This document shows, in pieces, positions 10,799 through 20,106 of a DNA stretch of 64,000 nt. The position numbers and the translations under genes were made by a program. The stretch is taken from positions 124,001 through 188,000 of the forward strand of contig NZ_OMPD01000008.1 of NCBI RefSeq assembly GCF_900312745.1. Direction: 5' to 3'. Within the stretch, counting starts at the first letter, position 1, and the number at the start of each line of letters is the position of its first letter. This DNA comes from Aquimarina sp. AU58 (GTDB lineage: Bacteria; Bacteroidota; Bacteroidia; Flavobacteriales; Flavobacteriaceae). The notes beneath the pieces are model-generated. The model ran no database searches. It saw only the letters and a list, made by a program, of their open reading frames with translations, and was not told the origin of the DNA.

Positions 10799-11707
10799 AT
10801 GATATTAGGAGTAGATATAGGAGGTAGCCATATTACTGTAGCCCGCATTGATACCAAAAACCATAAAATACCAGATTCTAATTTAATTTCAATAAAAGTA
10901 GACAGCACCGCCCAAGCAAGTGAAATTATTGATCAATGGATTTATGCTTTACAAAAGAGCATAGACGCTCTTGATAATGAGCCTCTTAAGGGAATATGCA
11001 TTGCATTACCAGGCCCTTTTGACTATCATCAAGGAGTTTTTGCCTATAAAATGAAGAATAAATTCACTTCTCTTTTTGGTATAAATATTAAAGAAATAAT
11101 TAGTAAACGATTAGCACTATCAGACACTATGCCACTACGATTTTATAATGACGCAGCCTGTTTTGGTATAGGAGAATTCTGGAAAGGAAAACTTAAGTCT
11201 ACAGAAAAAGCACTAGCCATAACTTTAGGTACCGGTTTCGGAGCTACCTTTTTATTACATGGGCTCCCTATACTTTCTGGAGATGGTGTTCCCGAAAATG
11301 GTGAACTATACAATATTCCTTTTAAAAACGGAATAGCAGATGAGTATTTCTCTACCCGATGGTTTATCAAAAAATATAAGGAAGCAACAGGGATTACGAT
11401 ACGTGGAGTAAAAGATCTAATTACTGATGCTAACTCCAATCCGTATACAGATCAAATATTTAATGAATTTTCTAGAAATTTAGCCACCTTCCTGTCTCCA
11501 TGGTTAAAAGAATATAATGCAGAAGCAGTTGTAATTGGAGGAAACATATCTAAAGCTTGGAATTCTTTTGCAGAGCACCTAAATACAGAACTAAAAAATC
11601 AGGGATGTACCACCAAAATATACCAAAGTGAATTAAAAGAAAAGGCTATTTTACTAGGTGGGGCACGTCTGGTTAACAATATATTTTATGAGAGTCTCTG
11701 TTTTTAG
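10799..11707 (+). CDS. ROK-family sugar kinase (first copy)
   Basis: 302 residues. The N-terminal nucleotide-binding motif is GVDIGGSHITVA. The catalytic Asp lies in FYNDAACFGIGE, the second phosphate loop is LGTGFGATF, and a C-terminal VIGGNIS completes the ASKHA fold. The Cys-rich zinc motif of many ROK kinases is absent. It is expected to phosphorylate free hexose (mannose or glucose) in the cytosol after release by the GH92 enzymes and import by the transporter encoded next. The gene is strongly similar along its whole length to the kinase gene at 15807, so it is a within-locus duplicate. Substrate is inferred from context. Confidence 0.85.
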   Translation: MILGVDIGGSHITVARIDTKNHKIPDSNLISIKVDSTAQASEIIDQWIYALQKSIDALDNEPLKGICIALPGPFDYHQGVFAYKMKNKFTSLFGINIKEIISKRLALSDTMPLRFYNDAACFGIGEFWKGKLKSTEKALAITLGTGFGATFLLHGLPILSGDGVPENGELYNIPFKNGIADEYFSTRWFIKKYKEATGITIRGVKDLITDANSNPYTDQIFNEFSRNLATFLSPWLKEYNAEAVVIGGNISKAWNSFAEHLNTELKNQGCTTKIYQSELKEKAILLGGARLVNNIFYESLCF

Positions 11708-11801
11708 AGTTGTATAAACCGAGCATATTGGCAAAAAATTAAATTATAGTAACCAACAATATTAAAAGACAAAACAAATTATAATCTAAAAAAACACTAT
11801 T

Positions 11802-13100
11802 TTGAAAAACAGTACAACATATAAAAGTGCTTTTATATTTTTAACTTCCTTATTCTTTTTATGGGGGTTTATAACAGTACTCGTCGATTCCCTAATCCCG
11901 AGACTTCGGGAAGTTTTTACTTTAAATTACTTTCAAGCTGGATTAGTTCAATTTGCGTTTTTTGGAGCCTATTTTTTACTATCAATCCCTTCTGGGTTTA
12001 TTCTGTCTAAAATTGGATATAAAAAAGGGATTATATTAGGCCTGTTAACCTTGGCAACAGGATGTTTATTATTTTATCCTGCTGCATCGTATCGCGAATT
12101 TAGTATTTTTATGTTAGCATACTTTGTTGTGGCAAGTGGGATTACCATTCTACAAGTCGCTGCTAATCCATATGTAGCTGTATTAGGCTCTGAAGAAGGT
12201 GCTTCGAGCAGACTTAACTTGTCTCAGGCCTTTAATTCTTTAGGTACTACTATTGCTCCTGCTATTGGAGCTATGTTTATTTTAAGCGACAAAGTTAAAA
12301 ACCCTCAGGAAATTGCTGCTTTAAATACCTTAGATGAAGAAAACTATTATATTTCTGAGGCCGCTGCGGTCCAATCTCCTTTCATAGGAATCGCCATATT
12401 TGTAGCCATCCTGGCCTTTATATTTATATTTATCAAACTTCCTAAGTTAATAAAAAGCAGCCCAAAAGGTGGATATATAAAAGTTTTACAAAATAAATCT
12501 TTGGTGATGGGAGCTATTGGAATATTTGTATATGTTGGTGCCGAAGTTGCGATAGGTAGTTATCTAATCAATTATTTTTTGGATATGAACCTTGCTTCTC
12601 TAATCAAGGAGAGCACATTTATGAGGAGTATTTCTGAAGGGATTTTGGGATCAGATAGCCAAACACTAGATAATAAAGCAATAGTAGGTGCTTTTGTTAC
12701 TTTTTATTGGAGTGGCGCTATGATTGGTCGGTTTATAGGAGCACATCTAACCAAAATTATAAAACCTGCAAAGGTTTTAAGTTTCTTTGCCATTGGAGCC
12801 ATTCTACTGATTCTAATATCTATGTCAACAGCAGGTTTTATAGCGATGTGGAGTATTCTGGCAGTAGGATTATTTAACTCTATTATGTTCCCAACTATAT
12901 TTTCTTTATCTATAGAAGGATTAGATGACCTAAAACCACAAGCATCTGGTGTTTTATGTACTATGATCGTTGGTGGCGCAATAATCCCTCCCCTATTTGG
13001 ATTACTTTCTGATCAAACAGGGTTTAAGACCGCACTGATCCTTGTTTTAATCTGCTATATTTATATAGTCCTTTATGGTAGAAGAAAAGCTAATGTTTAA
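11802..13100 (+). CDS. FucP/GluP-type MFS sugar:proton symporter (TTG start)
   Basis: 432 residues, about 12 membrane segments. The N-terminus (LFFLWGFITVLVDSLIPRLREVF) and the pattern LQVAANPYVAVLGSEEGASSRLNLSQAFNSLGTTIAP are characteristic of the fucose/glucose/galactose permease family. The start is TTG at 11802: an in-frame TAA lies at 11787-11789 with no ATG between, and the next Met is beyond the first membrane helix. It should carry the monosaccharide freed in the periplasm across the inner membrane. It lies between a sugar kinase and a mannosidase, so mannose is the likely substrate (inference). Confidence 0.9.
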   Translation: MKNSTTYKSAFIFLTSLFFLWGFITVLVDSLIPRLREVFTLNYFQAGLVQFAFFGAYFLLSIPSGFILSKIGYKKGIILGLLTLATGCLLFYPAASYREFSIFMLAYFVVASGITILQVAANPYVAVLGSEEGASSRLNLSQAFNSLGTTIAPAIGAMFILSDKVKNPQEIAALNTLDEENYYISEAAAVQSPFIGIAIFVAILAFIFIFIKLPKLIKSSPKGGYIKVLQNKSLVMGAIGIFVYVGAEVAIGSYLINYFLDMNLASLIKESTFMRSISEGILGSDSQTLDNKAIVGAFVTFYWSGAMIGRFIGAHLTKIIKPAKVLSFFAIGAILLILISMSTAGFIAMWSILAVGLFNSIMFPTIFSLSIEGLDDLKPQASGVLCTMIVGGAIIPPLFGLLSDQTGFKTALILVLICYIYIVLYGRRKANV

Positions 13101-13187
13101 CACGTAAAAAATAAACTCTCATCACTCTATACTAAAATTTTAAAAGCTAAAACTTTTATTAAAAGTGAACATAAAAATCATATCGTA

Positions 13188-15530
13188 ATGAAATATCTAT
13201 CAATTATAATAGCAGCGATACTTTGCTTTTCTTCATGCAAGAAAGACTCTACAAGTCCTGTAGTCGAGGATTCTGTACCAAAAACTATCAAAAAGACAGG
13301 TTTTACAAAATATGTCAATCCATTTATTGGTACTAGCAAAATGGGGCATACTTATCCGGGAGCAACAGCACCATTCGGAATGGTACAGCTAAGTCCTCAA
13401 ACGAATTTTGAAGTAATGTTTAATGAAGATGGTAGTTATAACAGAGAAACTTATGAATATTGTGCTGGATATCAACATAGAGACTCTACCATACTAGGTT
13501 TTTCTCACACCAATTTAAGTGGTACTGGGCACTCTGATCTAGGAGATTTTTTGGTAATGCCAACAACAGGAAATTTAGTACTCGACCCCATAAAAACAAC
13601 CGATGGCTCTAAAGGATTTTATTCTACGTTCTCTCATGATCAAGAATATGCTTCGCCAGGGTATTATAGAGTAGAACTAAAGGATTATAATATTATGGCA
13701 GAACTTACCGCTACAGAACGTGTAGGGTTTCATCAATATACGTTCCCAGAAACAAAAGATGCACATATTATTTTGGATTTAGTTTATAATGTTTATCATC
13801 ATGATGATAAAAACGTATGGACATTCTTACGAGTAGAAAATGATTCTTTAGTAACCGGGTATCGTCAAACCAAAGGTTGGGCAAGAACCAAAAAAGTGTT
13901 TTTTGCTATGCAGTTCTCTAAGCCTTTTAGTAGTTATGGGCACAAAAAATATGATATTGTAAAATACGATGGATTCTATCGTCGTTTTGAACAGCAGGAA
14001 AATTTTCCTGAAATGGCAGGGAAAGACATTCGAGCATATTTTAATTTTGACACCAAAACCAACGAAAAAATCAATATTAAATTTGCATTATCCTCTGTTA
14101 GCACTAACGGAGCATTAAAAAATCTGCAGTCTGAATTGCCAGGTTGGGATTTTGAGAAAACGAAACAGAAAACTGAGAATAAATGGAATAATGAATTATC
14201 AAAAATAGAAGTAAAAACAATTACCGAAGCAGACAAAACCACTTTTTATAGCGCCTTATATCACACTATGCTTAGTCCAATTATTTATGAAGATGTAGAT
14301 GGTAGTTATCTTGGATTGGATCAAAACATACATACTTCCGAAAATTTTACAAACTACTCGATTTTCTCACTGTGGGATACGTATAGAGCCTTACATCCTT
14401 TGTTTAATATTACACAACCCAGTCGTAATAATGACATGATCAAATCAATGCTTGCTCATCAAGAACAAAGTGTACATCAAATGTTACCGATCTGGAGTCA
14501 TTATGCTAATGAAAACTGGTGTATGATAGGCTACCACGCAACTTCTGTAATAGCAGATGCTATCGTCAAAAACGTTGGAGATTTTGACAAAAACAAAGCT
14601 CTTTCTGCATCAGTAAGCACTGCCAACGTACCATATTTTGATGGCTTAGGAGAGTATATCAAATATCAATATGTTCCCGATGACAAAAGTCACTCTTCGG
14701 TTTCTAAAACATTAGAATTAGCTTATAATGATTGGTGTATTGCACAGATTGCAAATAGTACAGGAGATAAGAAAACTACAGATCAATTTCTAAATAGATC
14801 AGAGTATTATAACAATGTATATGATCCAAAAATTGGATACATGCGTCCTAAATTATCTAATGGTAAATTCAGGGAAGAATTTGACCCTTTAGATACGCAC
14901 GGGCAAGGGTTTATTGAAGGAAATGCATGGAATTATGGTTTATATGTACCTCATCAACTAGAAAAAATGGTAAAAATGATGGGAGGAAACGAACGATTTA
15001 GTCAACATCTGGATTCTTTGTTTACCATGAAATTAGAAGACAAGTATATAGAAAAGCACGAAGACATAACTCGAGACGGAATTATAGGTAATTATGTACA
15101 TGGTAATGAACCAGGTCATCATATCCCTTATTTATATAACTGGACAGAGAAACCACACAAAACCCAGGAACGTGTTCGTATGATCATGAATACTATGTAT
15201 GGCCCTACAGTAGATGGGTTGTGTGGTAATGATGATGCAGGGCAAATGAGTGCATGGTATATATTTAGTAGTTTAGGATTTTACCCCGTTACACCAGGAT
15301 CCCCCAATTATGCAATAGGGAGTCCACTGGTTAAAGAGGCTGTACTACATCTGGAAAACGGAAAGGATCTAACAATCATAGCAAAAAACCAAAGTAAAGA
15401 TAACATCTATGTAAATCAGGTTACGGTAAATGGTAGAGTAATCAATAACACTACTCTTTCGCATAATGATATTATAAATGGTGGAGAGATTATTTTTGAA
15501 ATGCAAAGCACTCCAAAGACTATAGAATAA
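13188..15530 (+). CDS. GH92 alpha-mannosidase lipoprotein (second copy)
   Basis: 780 residues with lipobox CFSSC (Cys17). It covers only the GH92 catalytic fold: FIGTSKMGHTYPGATAPFGMVQLSP, FSHTNLSGTGHSDLGD, SLWDTYRALHPLF, FIEGNAWNYGLYVPHQ, HGNEPGHHIPYLYNWTEKP and CGNDDAGQMSAWYIFSSLGFYPVTPG. The usual family length is about 730-780, so it is complete. It differs from the first GH92 in the acceptor-side loops (GHSDLGD versus GVPDLGD) and has no C-terminal binding domains, so the pair probably act on different linkages or oligomer sizes of one alpha-mannan or N-glycan. It is likely anchored at the outer membrane or in the periplasm. Confidence 0.95.
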   Translation: MKYLSIIIAAILCFSSCKKDSTSPVVEDSVPKTIKKTGFTKYVNPFIGTSKMGHTYPGATAPFGMVQLSPQTNFEVMFNEDGSYNRETYEYCAGYQHRDSTILGFSHTNLSGTGHSDLGDFLVMPTTGNLVLDPIKTTDGSKGFYSTFSHDQEYASPGYYRVELKDYNIMAELTATERVGFHQYTFPETKDAHIILDLVYNVYHHDDKNVWTFLRVENDSLVTGYRQTKGWARTKKVFFAMQFSKPFSSYGHKKYDIVKYDGFYRRFEQQENFPEMAGKDIRAYFNFDTKTNEKINIKFALSSVSTNGALKNLQSELPGWDFEKTKQKTENKWNNELSKIEVKTITEADKTTFYSALYHTMLSPIIYEDVDGSYLGLDQNIHTSENFTNYSIFSLWDTYRALHPLFNITQPSRNNDMIKSMLAHQEQSVHQMLPIWSHYANENWCMIGYHATSVIADAIVKNVGDFDKNKALSASVSTANVPYFDGLGEYIKYQYVPDDKSHSSVSKTLELAYNDWCIAQIANSTGDKKTTDQFLNRSEYYNNVYDPKIGYMRPKLSNGKFREEFDPLDTHGQGFIEGNAWNYGLYVPHQLEKMVKMMGGNERFSQHLDSLFTMKLEDKYIEKHEDITRDGIIGNYVHGNEPGHHIPYLYNWTEKPHKTQERVRMIMNTMYGPTVDGLCGNDDAGQMSAWYIFSSLGFYPVTPGSPNYAIGSPLVKEAVLHLENGKDLTIIAKNQSKDNIYVNQVTVNGRVINNTTLSHNDIINGGEIIFEMQSTPKTIE

Positions 15531-15654
15531 CATGTATTATAAGTTTTTTATATAGTATTAAATATCTATATAATGTATACCGTATTTTGTCAAATTTTAT
15601 ATAAGAATTAAAAAGGCAAGGTGGATACTATACCTTAGTAAAAAAATAAAAGAG

Positions 15655-15679
15655 ACCCCAAGGCTTTGACTTGGGGTTT
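15655..15679 (+). terminator. Hairpin after the second GH92 gene
   Basis: An 8-bp GC-containing stem (ACCCCAAG, 15655-15662; CTTGGGGT, 15670-15677) with a 7-nt loop and only a TTT run. It may partly terminate transcription before the second kinase gene. Confidence 0.5.
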
Positions 15680-15758
15680 GCTATGCGATACAATTTACAG
15701 AAAGAAGAATAATTAATAATAATCAAAGCAAAAACTATTTTAAATTGTAATTTTAACG

Positions 15759-15779
15759 ACTAACTATTTTTTAGTTAGT
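15759..15779 (+). promoter_or_regulatory. Inverted repeat just upstream of the second ROK kinase
   Basis: ACTAACTA (15759-15766) and TAGTTAGT (15772-15779) form a perfect 8-bp inverted repeat with a five-T centre, 27 bp before the ATG at 15807. It could be an operator for a dimeric regulator or a 5'-UTR hairpin. No promoter consensus is clear nearby. Confidence 0.4.
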
Positions 15780-15806
15780 ATTACTTAAATAGACTATATA
15801 TAACAA

Positions 15807-16718
15807 ATGATATTAGGAGTAGATATTGGAGGTAATTATATTACTGTAGCCGGAATAGACACCAAAACAAACAAATTATCAGAAGCTAATCTAGTTTCTA
15901 TTACTGTAGATAATACCGCTGAAGCTGATGAAATATTAGAGCGATGGTTATTTGCAATACAGAAAGTTATAGATACTCTTGCAGATGACCCTCTAGAAGG
16001 AATTGGTATTGCTATACCCGGGCCATTCGATTATTATAATGGAATTTTTGCTTTCAAAATGAAACAAAAATATGCATCTCTTTTTTGCACAAATATTAAA
16101 GAAATATTGAAGAAAAAATTGCAATTATCTGATGATATCCCAATACGATTTTACAATGATGCTGCTTGTTTTGGTATTGGTGAGGTATGGAAAGGTAAGC
16201 TTAAATCAATCCGAAGAGGATTAGGGATAATATTGGGGGCTGGTTTTGGGGCTTCTTTTTTGTTTCATGGACTTCCTATCCTTTCTGGAGATGGAATTCC
16301 TAAAGATGGAGAGCTGTATCACATCTCATATAAAGACGGGATTGCAGATGATTATTTTTCTACTCGATGGTTTATTAAAAGATATAAAGAGATTACAGAT
16401 ATTACAATTAATAATGTTAAAGAACTTACAGAAGCTTCCTTAGAAAATGATGTTGCAGTACAACAAGTTTTTAATGAGTTTTCAGAAAATCTAGCTGAAT
16501 TTTTAAGTCCCTGGTTAAAATCTTACAATGCAGAAGCTATAGTTATCGGGGGCAACATTGCTAAAGCATGGCCCTTTTTTGCTAATGAGCTAGAGAAAAA
16601 AATAAATGCTCAAGATTGTCTTGTAAAAATACACAAAAGCGAACTTCAGGAAAAAGCAATATTACTAGGTAGTGCAAGATTGGTTAATGACACTTTCTAT
16701 AAAGGGCTCGCTTTTTAA
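15807..16718 (+). CDS. ROK-family sugar kinase (second copy)
   Basis: 303 residues, aligning end to end with the kinase encoded at 10799 (for example GDG-x-P-x-x-GELY, ADxYFSTRWFIKxYKE and FYNDAACFGIGE are shared). It keeps the first phosphate motif (GVDIGGNYITVA) and the catalytic Asp, but the second loop reads LGAGFGASF where the first copy has LGTGFGATF. The Thr is otherwise well kept in ROK kinases, so this copy may be altered in activity or specificity. It is preceded by a hairpin and inverted repeat, so it may be a separate transcription unit. Function as a hexose kinase is inferred. Confidence 0.85.
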   Translation: MILGVDIGGNYITVAGIDTKTNKLSEANLVSITVDNTAEADEILERWLFAIQKVIDTLADDPLEGIGIAIPGPFDYYNGIFAFKMKQKYASLFCTNIKEILKKKLQLSDDIPIRFYNDAACFGIGEVWKGKLKSIRRGLGIILGAGFGASFLFHGLPILSGDGIPKDGELYHISYKDGIADDYFSTRWFIKRYKEITDITINNVKELTEASLENDVAVQQVFNEFSENLAEFLSPWLKSYNAEAIVIGGNIAKAWPFFANELEKKINAQDCLVKIHKSELQEKAILLGSARLVNDTFYKGLAF

Positions 16719-16766
16719 TACAACATCTCTAATCTAAACTTTTAGATGAGTATAAAAAAATGGATT

Positions 16767-17162
16767 TTATTTGATTACTTTTTTCTTTTTAAACTTCCAT
16801 TCGGTAATACCACCATCGAGATCGTAGATTTTAGTAAATCCAGCCTTTTTCATATAGTTAGAACATTTATTGCTTCTTCCTCCACGAGCGCAATATACAA
16901 TTACAGGTTTTGTTTTATCAATTTTAGAAATTAGATCTTCAAAATTTTCATCTCTAAAATCAATATTTACGGCTCCTTCAATATATCCCTGGGCATACTC
17001 TCCTGGTGTTCTTACATCAATAAGTTGTACTTTACCCATCTCTAATAGTTCATCCATTTCTTCAACAGTAATTACTTCTACTACAGAATCTTCTTCAGCC
17101 TGTTTACAATTAAGCAATACTGAAGCAATAAAAATGACTACTAAAAATGATTTGATCTTCAT
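16767..17162 (-). CDS. Rhodanese-domain lipoprotein
   Basis: 131 residues from the ATG at 17162. A longer reading from 17201 only adds an Arg-rich run and would bury the signal peptide. Lipobox SVLLNC puts the lipidated Cys at 19. A single rhodanese domain follows, with MGKVQLIDVRTPGEYAQGYIEGAVNIDF and the active loop CARGGRS. Such small periplasmic rhodaneses are thought to handle sulfane sulfur or act in redox chemistry. The gene starts 11 nt after the stop of a second rhodanese gene, so the two are an operon. It converges on the ROK kinase gene. Confidence 0.9.
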   Translation of the reverse strand: MKIKSFLVVIFIASVLLNCKQAEEDSVVEVITVEEMDELLEMGKVQLIDVRTPGEYAQGYIEGAVNIDFRDENFEDLISKIDKTKPVIVYCARGGRSNKCSNYMKKAGFTKIYDLDGGITEWKFKKKKVIK

Positions 17163-17173
17163 AAAGTTGTATA

Positions 17174-17491
17174 CTACTCTTCTACGATTTCGCCTTCCCA
17201 ATTCATAAAACCACCTACCAAATTATATGTAGTCTCGAATCCCATTTGATTCATTAACATACATGCTTGAGCACTACGTGCACCAGAACGGCAGTATACA
17301 TAATAATTTTTGGTTTTATCCAGTTTTCCTATTTCATCAAGAAAACCTTGCCCCTGACGAATATCTACATTAAGCATATTAGGTATGTAACCATCCTCTA
17401 CTTCTTCTTCTGTTCTTACATCTAAAATTACTGCATTATTGTCATTAGCAATTTGTTCTTGCCATTCTTCTTGAGTGATATCTTCTGCCAT
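17174..17491 (-). CDS. Cytosolic single-domain rhodanese
   Basis: 105 residues without a signal peptide. Motifs: AVILDVRTEEEVEDGYIPNMLNVDI and the active-site loop YCRSGARSAQA, with catalytic Cys followed by the six-residue phosphate/sulfur loop. It is a GlpE/PspE-type sulfurtransferase by architecture. It is upstream of the lipoprotein rhodanese in the same operon, giving a cytosolic and a periplasmic copy. Confidence 0.9.
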   Translation of the reverse strand: MAEDITQEEWQEQIANDNNAVILDVRTEEEVEDGYIPNMLNVDIRQGQGFLDEIGKLDKTKNYYVYCRSGARSAQACMLMNQMGFETTYNLVGGFMNWEGEIVEE

Positions 17492-17608
17492 TATAAAATG
17501 TGTTCTACTAAAATTGGACTTTTGTTTTTTTACTCCTTACAAATATAAAGAGTAGTTCATTAATTGTAGTAAAACTATACCTTCAATTTATTAAAAATTA
17601 GAAAAATA

Positions 17609-18235
17609 TTATGCTTTAATGCTACAACCTATAGCTTTTGTAACTTCTACAGGAACTTTTTCTCCTTTTAATAAGGCATTTACAGCATCTTCGACATATT
17701 TCTGATCGGCTGCCGATGCATCTTTATAATTATTATCAATAGCCCCTATATACCGAACAATATTACCTTGGGGTGTTTTCTCCAGAACATAAACATGCGG
17801 AGTTTTTGTAGCTCCATACTGAGGGTATATTTTTTGTCCATCATCAAACAAATACGGGAAAGTAAATCCTTTATCTTTTGCTCTTATTTGCATATTATCA
17901 AAACTATCATCTGGATAGGCTTTTGGGTTATTAGGGTTTATAGCTACAACGGGATATCCCTTTGTTTTAAAAGTAGCGTCTAGTACTATAATTCTATCTT
18001 CGTAAGCCACCGAGTACGGACAATGATTACATGTAAAAACCACAATAAATCCTTTGGCGTCTTTATAGTCTTCTAAGGACACTAATGAGTTATCTACATT
18101 TTTAAGTTTAAAATCTGTAGCAACATCTCCAATCGAATATCCTTTATCAATTTTAGCACCAGATACTTTATCTAATGCAAATGCACTTATTGCTATTACA
18201 AAAGCTACTCCAACCAGAATCTTTAAAGTTTTCAT
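17609..18235 (-). CDS. Periplasmic thioredoxin-fold (redoxin/AhpC-TSA) protein
   Basis: 208 residues with an N-terminal signal segment (ILVGVAFVIAISAFA). A thioredoxin-like domain contains FVVFTCNHCPYSVAYEDRI, where CNHC is the redox pair, and the cis-Pro region TPHVYVL. Proteins of this type (redoxin with the CNHCP motif) are common in Bacteroidota and are mostly uncharacterised. The next gene upstream on the same strand also encodes a thioredoxin-fold protein, with a 40-bp gap, so they likely form an operon for periplasmic thiol chemistry. Confidence 0.85.
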   Translation of the reverse strand: MKTLKILVGVAFVIAISAFALDKVSGAKIDKGYSIGDVATDFKLKNVDNSLVSLEDYKDAKGFIVVFTCNHCPYSVAYEDRIIVLDATFKTKGYPVVAINPNNPKAYPDDSFDNMQIRAKDKGFTFPYLFDDGQKIYPQYGATKTPHVYVLEKTPQGNIVRYIGAIDNNYKDASAADQKYVEDAVNALLKGEKVPVEVTKAIGCSIKA

Positions 18236-18275
18236 CGGTTTATTTTTTTTATTACTCTTTGGTTCATATAGATGC

Positions 18276-18803
18276 TTAAAGCATTTTTTTAAGCTCTTTT
18301 TCTAATTCATTATAGGTAAAAGATCTTTCATAAAAATTACTATTTCCATCTTTATATATTACTGTCGCCGGAATAGAACCCGACCATTCAGTATTAACTT
18401 CCGGAATCCAACTATTTGCATCTGGATCATCTAGTAATATGACCTTACTTCCTATTTTTTGTTTTTTAACAAATGGAATTAACTTACCTTCTACTTGACT
18501 GGGTAAATCCAGACTTACCAAAATCACCTCAACTTTATCTTTAGGATACCTACTGTTGATTAACTCAAAATAAGGCAACTCGGCCACACATGGTTTACAC
18601 CAGGTAGCCCAAAAATTAATCACTCTTACTTTTCCGTCATTAATATTTAATAATGGCTTAAAGCTTTCAAAATCATATACAGGTATTTCTACACCTTTAC
18701 TTTCGAAAACGTCTGTTGCATCAAGAGCCACAGTCTGTTGCTCTCCTTTGCAGTTAGCAAAAAGTACAATAAATACGGTATATAAAATTAATCTCGACAT
18801 CAT
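18276..18803 (-). CDS. TlpA/ResA-like thioredoxin lipoprotein
   Basis: 175 residues. The signal peptide ends in LFANC (Cys18), a short lipobox. The thioredoxin motif is NFWATWCKPCVAELPYFE, followed by a cis-Pro region SIPATVIYKDG. TlpA-like proteins are membrane-tethered periplasmic thiol-disulfide oxidoreductases, often reducing cytochrome c or other Cys proteins. The gene is divergent from marR across a 237-bp spacer and upstream of the redoxin gene. Confidence 0.9.
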   Translation of the reverse strand: MMSRLILYTVFIVLFANCKGEQQTVALDATDVFESKGVEIPVYDFESFKPLLNINDGKVRVINFWATWCKPCVAELPYFELINSRYPKDKVEVILVSLDLPSQVEGKLIPFVKKQKIGSKVILLDDPDANSWIPEVNTEWSGSIPATVIYKDGNSNFYERSFTYNELEKELKKML

Positions 18804-18990
18804 ACTAATGTATCAAAACCATTAATTACGTAAAAGAAAATTAACAAGGTTTCTATATTTTATCTAAATATTTTCAGAATTTTTCACAATTGTTTAACTC
18901 AATAACGATACTTTTCCGAATCACAATAATACTATTAAACCTGATCTCAAAACTTGATTTTAACAAAGAATTAATAACATTTTACAATTT

Positions 18991-19041
18991 TTGAAATAAA
19001 AATTAGCATACATTTGTATAGACAAATATTGTAGATACAAT
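18991..19041 (+). promoter_or_regulatory. Promoter with two tandem MarR-like operators
   Basis: TACATTTG at 19009-19016 fits the -7 consensus TAnnTTTG, and TTG at 18991-18993 may be the -33 element (spacer a little short, 15 nt). Two palindromes of the form TTGT-N4-ACAA lie at 19014-19025 and 19029-19040, with centres 15 bp apart. The first extends to a 16-bp palindrome (19012-19027) that overlaps the -7 element; the second abuts the TTG start codon. This is the classic layout for repression of marR by its own product. Confidence 0.6.
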
Positions 19042-19502
19042 TGAATATAGAAAAGATCATAAAAACAGAAATTGAACTTCCGCTACCTAAAAAAGTCGTA
19101 ATAAATTTATTATATACGGAAAACTGGATAATGGACAAAATCAATATCGAATTAAAAGCGTTTGATATTTCTCTTCAACAATTTAATGTACTACGAATCT
19201 TAAAAGGACAAAAAGAAAAACCTGCTAACCTCTCTACCATACAGAAAAGAATGGTTACCAAAATGAGTAATACAACTCGATTGGTAGATAAGCTTATTAA
19301 CAAAGGCTATGTAAAACGTGCAATCTGCGAATCTAATCGAAGAAAAGTTGAAATCACCATTACAGAGCAGGGAAAAAAATTTTTGGATAAAGTAAGTCCT
19401 ATAATGGATGAATTTGAAAACAGTGTTACTTCAAATTTTTCTAAAGAAGATTTGATCCAATTAAATGAATTATTAAATAAACTTCGATATTCTAACTCAT
19501 AA
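19041..19502 (+). CDS. MarR-family transcriptional regulator (TTG start)
   Basis: 153 residues. The start is taken as TTG at 19041, because homologues begin about 30 residues before the conserved YTENWIMDKIN helix; starting at the internal ATG (19131) would delete helix 1. The winged helix contains LSTIQKRMVTKMSNTTRLVDKLINKGYVKR and the wing ICESNRRKVEITITEQGKKFL. MarR proteins bind short palindromes and are released by phenolics or oxidants. It is followed after 30 bp by a yceI gene, a pairing common in Bacteroidota, and two matching palindromes lie at its promoter. Confidence 0.9.
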   Translation: MNIEKIIKTEIELPLPKKVVINLLYTENWIMDKINIELKAFDISLQQFNVLRILKGQKEKPANLSTIQKRMVTKMSNTTRLVDKLINKGYVKRAICESNRRKVEITITEQGKKFLDKVSPIMDEFENSVTSNFSKEDLIQLNELLNKLRYSNS

Positions 19503-19532
19503 ATAACAATAACTATTAATTTTTAAACAATC

Positions 19533-20099
19533 ATGAAAACTAGACTTAAATTATTATTCTTAGCCATTGCAGTAGTTGCAACAACATCTACTTTTGCTCA
19601 AAAAAAGGAAATCAAAACTTCAGAAAGTACAATTAACTGGACAGGTAAAAAAGTTACAGGATCTCATACAGGAACACTAAATCTATCAGAAGGTTTTTTA
19701 GTATTTGATGGCGATAACATTACAGGAGGTGAATTTGTAGTAGATATGACCTCACTTGCCGTTACTGATCTTGAAGCTGGAAAAGGAAAAGAAAAACTCG
19801 AAGGACACTTAAGTTCTGATGATTTCTTTGGAATAGCAAATCATAAAAATGCAAAATTAGTGGTTACAAAAACCAAAAAAACAGATAAAGGTCATATAGT
19901 AGCCGGAGATCTTACCATTAAAGGAAAAACAAATCCAATCAAATTTATTCTAGCCGTAAATGGAGGTACTGCATCAACGACACTTAAAGTCGACAGAACA
20001 AAGTATGACATCAAATATGGATCAGGAAGTTTCTTTGATAATTTAGGTGATAAAGCGATCAGCGATGAATTCGAATTAGCTGTAAGTTTAAAAATGTAA
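19533..20099 (+). CDS. YceI-family periplasmic protein
   Basis: 188 residues with a signal peptide (LLFLAIAVVATTSTFAQ). The YceI lipocalin-like barrel is shown by STINWTGKKVTGSHTGTLNLSEG, DMTSLAVTDLE, HLSSDDFFGIANHKNAKLVV and the C-terminal ISDEFELAVSLKM. The family binds isoprenoid-type lipids and is linked to polyprenoid or stress responses. It is probably cotranscribed with the preceding marR gene, which would regulate it. Confidence 0.92.
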   Translation: MKTRLKLLFLAIAVVATTSTFAQKKEIKTSESTINWTGKKVTGSHTGTLNLSEGFLVFDGDNITGGEFVVDMTSLAVTDLEAGKGKEKLEGHLSSDDFFGIANHKNAKLVVTKTKKTDKGHIVAGDLTIKGKTNPIKFILAVNGGTASTTLKVDRTKYDIKYGSGSFFDNLGDKAISDEFELAVSLKM

Positions 20100-20106
20100 T
20101 TTTTTA

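Noticed and set aside
16246..16443. 65-codon frame inside the second ROK kinase
   Set aside because: Shifted frame within a well-supported gene.
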